DNA of 64,000 bases from Paraburkholderia sprentiae WSM5005 (GTDB lineage Bacteria > Pseudomonadota > Gammaproteobacteria > Burkholderiales > Burkholderiaceae), in assembly GCF_001865575.2 (NCBI RefSeq), contig NZ_CP017561.2:2852001-2916000 (forward strand), read 5' to 3'. The translations under genes and the position numbers were made by a program. Shown here one piece after another: positions 59,250 to 64,000 of the stretch. The first letter of the stretch is position 1, and each line of letters starts with the position of its first letter. The notes beneath the pieces were generated by a model. It was not told the origin of the DNA. It saw nothing but the letters and a program-made list of their open reading frames with translations, and ran no database searches.

Positions 59250-60572
59250 TTATTTCTGATAACCCGCCTGCTTGACCGCGCGATCCGCGGCCGCGTTGCC
59301 GGCGGCGAGCGCCTGGTCGACCGTCATCTGACCGGCGATCGCGCCGGAGATGCTCTGCCCGACCACGGTGCCGAACGACTGGAACTCGGGAATCCCGACG
59401 AACTGCACCCCGGTGTACGGGACCGGCTTCAAGGTCGGATGATCCGGGTCGGCGGTCTGAATCGCCTTCAGCACGAAGTCGCCGAACGGCGCGGCCTGCT
59501 TGTACTCGGGGCGCGCATAGGTGGACTGGCGCGTACCCGGCGGCACCGAGGCCCAGCCCTCATCCTTCGCGACCATTTCGATGTAATCCTTCGAGGTCGC
59601 CCACTCGATGAACTTCTTCGCCGCATCTTGCTGCTTCGACGACTTCGGAATCGCGAGCGCCCATGCCCACAGCCAGTGCGAGCCCTTCGGCGTAACCTCG
59701 ATCGGCGCGGCCGCGAAGCCGACCTTGTCGGCGATCTGCGACTGCTGCTTGTTGTACAGCATGCCGGCGGCGACCGTCGCATCGATCCACATCGCGCACT
59801 TGCCCGACGACATCAGCGTCAGGTTTTCGTTGAAGCCGTTCGAGCTGGCTCCCGGAGGGCCGTCCTTCTTGAGCAGGTCGACGTAGAACGTCATCGCCTT
59901 CTTCCATTCGGGCGAGGTCAGCTGCGCGTGCCACTTTTCGTCGAACCAACGGCCTCCGAACGTATTCGCGACCGTCGTGCCGTACGCCATGTTCTCGCCC
60001 CAGCCCGCCTTGCCGCGCAGGCAGATGCCGTACTGCTCCTTGGGCTTGTCGGTGAGCTTGTCGGCGAATTGCGCGATCTGGTCGTAGGTCGGCTGGTCGG
60101 GCATCTTCAGGCCGGCCTTGTCGAACAGATCCTTGCGGTAATAGGTCATCGAGCTTTCGACATAGAACGGCAGCGCGTACAGCTGGCCGTTCGCGGACAG
60201 GCCGTCGCGGGCCGTCTTCACGACGTCGTTGAGGTCATAGCTCGCCGGCAGGTTCGTGATCGGCGCGAGCCAGCCGCGCTTGCCCCATTGCGGCGTTTCG
60301 TACGCGCCGATCGTCATCACGTCGAACTGGCCGCTGCCGGTCGTGATGTCGGTCGTCGCGCGCTGACGCAGCACGTTTTCCTCGAGGATCACCCAGTTCA
60401 GCTTGATGTCCGGATTCGCTTTTTCGAACGCGGGCGACAGCTTCTTCAGCTCGATCATGTCCGGGTTGTTCAGCGTCGCGATCGTCACCGTCGCCGCCGA
60501 TGCGCTCAGCGCGAAGCAGGTGGCCGCGCCGGCACCGGCCGCCTTCAGCGCGAACTTGATAGTTGGTTTCAT
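59250..60572 (-). CDS. smoE: Sorbitol/mannitol-type periplasmic binding protein
   Basis: The 440-residue protein has a Sec signal peptide (AAGAGAATCFALSASAA) and an extracellular solute-binding type 1 fold (ATVTIATLNNPDMIELKKL, FDVMTIGAYETPQWG, MWIDATVAAGML, AAPIEVTPKGSHWLWAW). This pattern is characteristic of SmoE/MtlE polyol-binding proteins. ATG 60572 follows GGAGACAACG. Sorbitol, mannitol or arabinitol are the likely ligands. Confidence 0.9.
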   Translation of the reverse strand: MKPTIKFALKAAGAGAATCFALSASAATVTIATLNNPDMIELKKLSPAFEKANPDIKLNWVILEENVLRQRATTDITTGSGQFDVMTIGAYETPQWGKRGWLAPITNLPASYDLNDVVKTARDGLSANGQLYALPFYVESSMTYYRKDLFDKAGLKMPDQPTYDQIAQFADKLTDKPKEQYGICLRGKAGWGENMAYGTTVANTFGGRWFDEKWHAQLTSPEWKKAMTFYVDLLKKDGPPGASSNGFNENLTLMSSGKCAMWIDATVAAGMLYNKQQSQIADKVGFAAAPIEVTPKGSHWLWAWALAIPKSSKQQDAAKKFIEWATSKDYIEMVAKDEGWASVPPGTRQSTYARPEYKQAAPFGDFVLKAIQTADPDHPTLKPVPYTGVQFVGIPEFQSFGTVVGQSISGAIAGQMTVDQALAAGNAAADRAVKQAGYQK

Positions 60573-60669
60573 CGTTGTCTCCTTTCTCATACGTTATGTG
60601 ATGCTGCGTTCGTTTGACGGAATGACGCGCCGCTCACAGCGGCCAACATGCCCGCTGCCAGCTCTTCTT

Positions 60670-61449
60670 TCAGCTCATCCAGTTGCCGCCGTCGACGTTC
60701 AGCGTCTGCGCGGTGATGTAGTCCGCATCGGCCGACGCGAGGAACAGCGCGGCGCCCGTCAGGTCGTCGGGCACGCCCATGCGGCCCAACGGCACCGCGT
60801 CGCCGACGAGGCGCTTCTTCTCGCCGAGCGGGCGGTTCTCGTAGCGCGCAAATAGCGCGTCGACCTCGTTCCACATCGGCGTGTCGACGACCCCCGGCGC
60901 GATGCCGTTCACGTTGATCTTATGCGGCGCGAGCGCGAGCGCCGCGGACTGCGTATAGCTCAACACCGCCGCCTTGGTCGCGCAGTAATGCGAAACGAGC
61001 GCCTCGCCGCGCCGCCCGGCCTGCGACGACATGTTGATGATCTTGCCGCCGCGGCCTTGCTCGACCATCTGCCGCGCGACCGCCTGCATCAGGAAGAACA
61101 TGCCTTTCACGTTGACCGCGAACAGGCGGTCGAACACGTCCCAGGATTCGTCGAGGAGCGGGCGCATGTCGAACAGCGCCGCGTTGTTGAAGAGGATGTC
61201 GATCTGGCCGAAGCGGCCGACCGTGCTCGTGACGATGCGCTCGATGTCCTCGCGCAGGCGGACGTCGGCGTTGACGCTCAACACGCGCTCGCCGTAGGTG
61301 CCGCGCAGCGCGCCGCCGATGGTCTCGGTCGGCTTCACGTCGACCAGCACGCAGCGCGCGCCTTCGTCGAGGTAGCGCCGCGCCACCGCTTCACCGATAC
61401 CGCTGGCCGCGCCCGTCAGAATGGCGACCTTATCCTGCAATCGTGCCAC
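60670..61449 (-). CDS. smoS: Sorbitol dehydrogenase (L-iditol 2-dehydrogenase), SDR type
   Basis: The 259-residue SDR has LTGAASGIGEAVARRYLDEGARCVLVDV split at the glycine motif, NNAALFDM, and the catalytic YCATKAA. DVKPT in place of an R-rich loop favours NAD. It resembles Rhodobacter SmoS, which oxidises sorbitol to fructose. It is the first gene of the minus-strand polyol operon, with the palindrome at 61488-61501 38 bp upstream of the start. Confidence 0.88.
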   Translation of the reverse strand: MARLQDKVAILTGAASGIGEAVARRYLDEGARCVLVDVKPTETIGGALRGTYGERVLSVNADVRLREDIERIVTSTVGRFGQIDILFNNAALFDMRPLLDESWDVFDRLFAVNVKGMFFLMQAVARQMVEQGRGGKIINMSSQAGRRGEALVSHYCATKAAVLSYTQSAALALAPHKINVNGIAPGVVDTPMWNEVDALFARYENRPLGEKKRLVGDAVPLGRMGVPDDLTGAALFLASADADYITAQTLNVDGGNWMS

Positions 61450-61487
61450 TGCCTGTCTCCGGTTCGTTTTTGCATTCTGGCGCGCAG

Positions 61488-61501
61488 TGAGCGAACGCTC
61501 A
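61488..61501. promoter_or_regulatory. Palindromic operator upstream of smoS
   Basis: TGAGCG-AA-CGCTCA is a perfect palindrome with an AA centre, 38 bp before the smoS start. Its core is nearly the same as that at 50728-50739 upstream of dalD. Confidence 0.6.
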
Positions 61502-61684
61502 TCGCGCGATCAATTGCTCGGTTAGTGATCGAATGATCGGATACGGACCGGGTCATGTCAAGGCACGCGGACGAATTTCGATGGTGCAGCGCGGCAGGCG
61601 CAATTGCATGGCGACGAGTGGTGGCCAAGGCACGCCCGGCGCTTGCAGCCGCGCGCAAATTCGCGCCGCTGACAAAAAAATCGC

Positions 61685-61702
61685 GATACGTTATATCATT
61701 TC
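61685..61702 (+). promoter_or_regulatory. Candidate Zur operator upstream of znuA
   Basis: GATACGTTATATCATTTC is AT-rich in a GC-rich setting and imperfectly palindromic (12 of 18 positions). It resembles Fur-family, particularly Zur, boxes and ends 43 bp before the znuA start. Placement before a zinc-uptake operon is the main support. Confidence 0.4.
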
Positions 61703-61745
61703 CGACCTCGCGCACCCCGCGCGGGCCGCCCCGTCAGGAACCACG

Positions 61746-62729
61746 ATGAAAACAATCGCCTCGATGTTCTCCGCAGCGCAACGCTCCCTGAAACAATCGA
61801 CGTCTGTGCGCACGCATCTGTGCAGCTGTCTGCTAGCGCTCGCGGCGCTCGGCTTCGGCCACAGCGCGTTCGCCGCCGACGCGAAGATTCCGGTCGTCGC
61901 CGCTGAGAACTTTTATGGCGACGCGGTGCGGCAACTCGGCGGCGATCGCGTCGACGTGATCAGCATCCTCAGCAACCCGGACCAGGACCCGCATCTGTTC
62001 GAAGCGAACCCGGCCACCGCGCGCGCGTTGCAGCATGCGAGCCTCGTCGTCTACAACGGCGCCGACTACGATCCGTGGATGGCGAAGCTGCTGGCCGCAT
62101 CGAAAGGCACGCAGCGCACCGTGATCGTGGCGGCCGAGCTGGTCGGCAGAAAAGGCGGCGACAATCCGCACCTGTGGTACGACCCGGCGACGATGCCGAA
62201 AGTCGCGCGTGCGGTGAGCGCCGCGCTCAGCGCTGCTGACCCGGCGCACAAGTCGGCGTACGATGCGAACCTCGCGAAGTTTCTCGATTCGCTGAAACCG
62301 ATCGACGCGAAGCTCGCCGAGCTGCACGGCCGCTATGCGGGTCTGCCGGTCACCGCGACCGAGCCGGTGTTCGGCTATATGTCGGACGCGATTGGCCTCG
62401 CGATGCGCAACCAGCGCTTCCAGCTCGCCGCGATGAACGACACGGAAGCGAGCGCGGCCGATATCGCCGCGTTCGAACGCGACCTGCGCGAGCGGCGCGT
62501 GCGCGTGCTGATCTATAACAGCCAGGCGACCGAGGCACTGACCCAACGCATGCTGAAACTCGCGCAACAATCGAAGGTACCGACGATGAGCGTCACCGAG
62601 ACACTGCCGGCCGGCAAGACCTATCAGACGTGGATGCTCACGCAACTCGACGCGCTGCAGAAGGCGCTGGCGGCGGGCGACACGACCGGCTCGAATGGCG
62701 CGACGAGCGCCAAAGGAAAGACGCCATGA
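61746..62729 (+). CDS. znuA: Zinc ABC transporter binding protein
   Basis: The 327-residue protein has a signal peptide (LLALAALGFGHSAFAAD) and the TroA/ZnuA fold. Metal-ligand regions are DPHLFEANP, NPHLWYDP, TEPVFGYMSDAIGL and the late LIYNSQATE. The His-rich loop of many ZnuA proteins is missing. It captures zinc (possibly manganese) in the periplasm. It overlaps znuC by 4 bp. Confidence 0.88.
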   Translation: MKTIASMFSAAQRSLKQSTSVRTHLCSCLLALAALGFGHSAFAADAKIPVVAAENFYGDAVRQLGGDRVDVISILSNPDQDPHLFEANPATARALQHASLVVYNGADYDPWMAKLLAASKGTQRTVIVAAELVGRKGGDNPHLWYDPATMPKVARAVSAALSAADPAHKSAYDANLAKFLDSLKPIDAKLAELHGRYAGLPVTATEPVFGYMSDAIGLAMRNQRFQLAAMNDTEASAADIAAFERDLRERRVRVLIYNSQATEALTQRMLKLAQQSKVPTMSVTETLPAGKTYQTWMLTQLDALQKALAAGDTTGSNGATSAKGKTP

Positions 62730-63703
62730 TTGCAATGGGCCATGGCGCGCCCGCGGGTGCGGTGCCGGACGCATCCACCGCAACCCGCGGCGACACGGCC
62801 GTGCTCGAGCTCGACAACGTGACGCTCCAGCTTGGCGGTCGCACGATCCTGCGCGACACCAGCTTCGTCGTGAACCAGGGCGAGTTTATCGGCGTGCTGG
62901 GACCGAACGGCGCGGGCAAGACGACGCTGATGCGCGCGGTGCTCGGCCTCGTGCCGGCCGCGAGCGGCGCGCTCCGCGTGCTCGGGCAGACGGTCGAGCG
63001 CGGCAACGCGTCGATTGGCTATATGCCGCAGACGCGCAGCGCGCTCGCCGGGCGCCGCGTGCGCGGCCGCGATCTCGTCGCGATGGCCGCCGACGGTCAT
63101 CGCTGGGGGTTGCCGCACGCGGATGCGAAAACGCGCGCCGACGTCGACCGGGTGCTCGAGCTCGTCGGCGGTACGAGTCTCTCGAAGCGGCCGCTGTCGG
63201 AGCTATCGGGCGGCGAACGGCAGCGGCTGCTGCTCGCGCAGTGCCTGCTCGGCAATCCGAAGCTGCTGCTGCTCGATGAGCCGTTGATCAGTCTCGATCC
63301 GCATCATCAAAAGAGCGTCGTCGAACTCGTGCGGCGCGTGCAGCAGGAGCTCGGCATCGCGGTGCTGTTCTCCGCGCACGAACTCAATCCGCTGCTGAAC
63401 TCGATCGATCGCGTGCTGTATCTCGGCAGCGGCGTCGCGGCGCTCGGCACCGTCGACGAAGTCATCACGCGGCCGGTGTTGTCACGTCTATACGGCTCGC
63501 CGATCGACGTGATGCGCGTGAACGGCCGCATCTTCGTGATGTCGGGCGGCGTCGAAGTCGAGAAGCACGATCACGAGCACGAACACGACGAGGACGGCGG
63601 ACATCCGCATTCGCACGGTCGCTCGCATGACCACGGCCACGGTCATTCACACAGCCACTCTCATCAGCACGACTCACGCGACGGACACACGCACGATGTT
63701 TGA
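62726..63703 (+). CDS. znuC: Zinc ABC transporter ATPase with histidine-rich tail
   Basis: The 325-residue ATPase has Walker A GPNGAGKTT (residues 59-67), signature LSGGERQRLLLAQ, and LLLDEPLISLDPHHQ. Residues 281-325 form an unusual tail with 17 His in 45 residues, interspersed with Asp, Gly and Ser, fit to bind zinc in the cytoplasm. AAAGGAAAGACGCC precedes ATG 62726, which overlaps the znuA stop. The end overlaps znuB by 8 bp. Confidence 0.9.
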   Translation: MIAMGHGAPAGAVPDASTATRGDTAVLELDNVTLQLGGRTILRDTSFVVNQGEFIGVLGPNGAGKTTLMRAVLGLVPAASGALRVLGQTVERGNASIGYMPQTRSALAGRRVRGRDLVAMAADGHRWGLPHADAKTRADVDRVLELVGGTSLSKRPLSELSGGERQRLLLAQCLLGNPKLLLLDEPLISLDPHHQKSVVELVRRVQQELGIAVLFSAHELNPLLNSIDRVLYLGSGVAALGTVDEVITRPVLSRLYGSPIDVMRVNGRIFVMSGGVEVEKHDHEHEHDEDGGHPHSHGRSHDHGHGHSHSHSHQHDSRDGHTHDV

Positions 63704-64000
63704 ATACGATTTCATGGTGAACGCGTTCGCGGCGTCGGGGATCGTCGCGGTGCTGGCCGGCGTGGTCGGTTATTTTCTGGTGATGCGCGGACAGACGTTT
63801 GCCGGCCATGCGCTGTCGCATGTCGGCTTCACGGGCGCGACCGGCGCGGTGCTGGTCGGCATCTCGCCGGTCTGGGGGATGATCGGCTTCACGCTCGCGG
63901 CCGGTGTCGGCATGGGCGCGCTTGGCGAGCGGCTCGCCGGCCGCGACGTCGCGATCGGCGTGATTCTTTCCTTGTCGCTCGGCTTCGGGCTGCTGTTTCT
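63696..64000 (+). CDS. znuB: Zinc ABC transporter permease, 3' end missing
   Basis: About 101 residues are visible before the window ends. They contain the first helices of a ZnuB/TroC-type permease (FAASGIVAVLAGVVGYFLVMRGQTFAGHALSHVGFTG split over helices one and two), with the conserved LSHVGFTGA. It starts inside the end of znuC, so translational coupling is likely. Confidence 0.88.
   Translation, partial: MFEYDFMVNAFAASGIVAVLAGVVGYFLVMRGQTFAGHALSHVGFTGATGAVLVGISPVWGMIGFTLAAGVGMGALGERLAGRDVAIGVILSLSLGFGLLF

Larger units (their letters stand above)
61450..61745. other. Divergent regulatory region smoS/znuA
   Basis: This 296-bp gap holds the smoS palindrome (61488-61501) and, closer to znuA, an AT-rich segment with a Zur-like operator (61685-61702). 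I see no gene. Confidence 0.5.

Overview
The window is a GC-rich, densely packed chromosomal segment of a betaproteobacterium, most likely Paraburkholderia or a close Burkholderia relative. The gene blocks lpxK-ycaR-kdsB-adk, SirB1-murJ / rpsT / DUF3579 / argF and kynR / kynBUA, with Fe-SOD and xseA beside them, are typical of that group as I know it. No rRNA, tRNA, CRISPR array, insertion sequence or prophage was recognised.

Positions 1-5,330 hold the 3' part of an EAL-domain (cyclic di-GMP) gene, an extracytoplasmic-function sigma factor with a long C-terminal domain, a stand-alone ClpP paralogue, a NYN-LOTUS putative RNase and a small glycine-rich lipoprotein. Positions 5,843-36,895 are mostly housekeeping: sodB, xseA, the lpxK-ycaR-kdsB-adk row (lipid A, LPS Kdo, adenylate metabolism), murJ, rpsT, argF, murB, yajQ, plsY, ybaK, xerD, ogt, queG, tsaE, amiC, a pirin, a CnoX-type thioredoxin, tcdA, pdxH, cfa, a DUF72 protein, msrA and a flavin reductase. 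Several rho-independent terminators are clear. Positions 36,930-40,456 are the tryptophan-to-anthranilate module: an Lrp-type regulator divergent from kynB-kynU-kynA.

Positions 40,652-42,256 form a small polymorphic-toxin island: a 276-residue protein ending in an RNase A-like (CdiA-CT type) domain, its CdiI-like immunity gene, then a diverged tandem copy of about 470 bp made of a start-less 49-codon toxin tail and a second immunity gene. A third immunity homologue, with no toxin, lies 12.7 kb away at 54,967 and is followed by a hairpin similar to the one after the second immunity gene.

Positions 42,349-61,449 are two adjoining polyol-catabolism systems. The first (minus strand) pairs a ribose-type ABC importer and an AraC regulator with a zinc polyol dehydrogenase, an FGGY kinase and an L-xylulose-reductase-like SDR. 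The second consists of two convergent operons: dalD-xylB-SorC regulator (plus) and smoS-smoE-smoF-smoG-HAD-smoK (minus). Both carry a near-identical palindrome, GAGC-N4-GCTC, in their upstream regions, which suggests one shared regulator, plausibly the SorC protein encoded between them.

The window ends with a zinc-uptake operon, znuA-znuC-znuB (znuB cut by the window edge). The ATPase has an unusual C-terminal tail with 17 histidines in 45 residues, and a possible Zur operator lies upstream.
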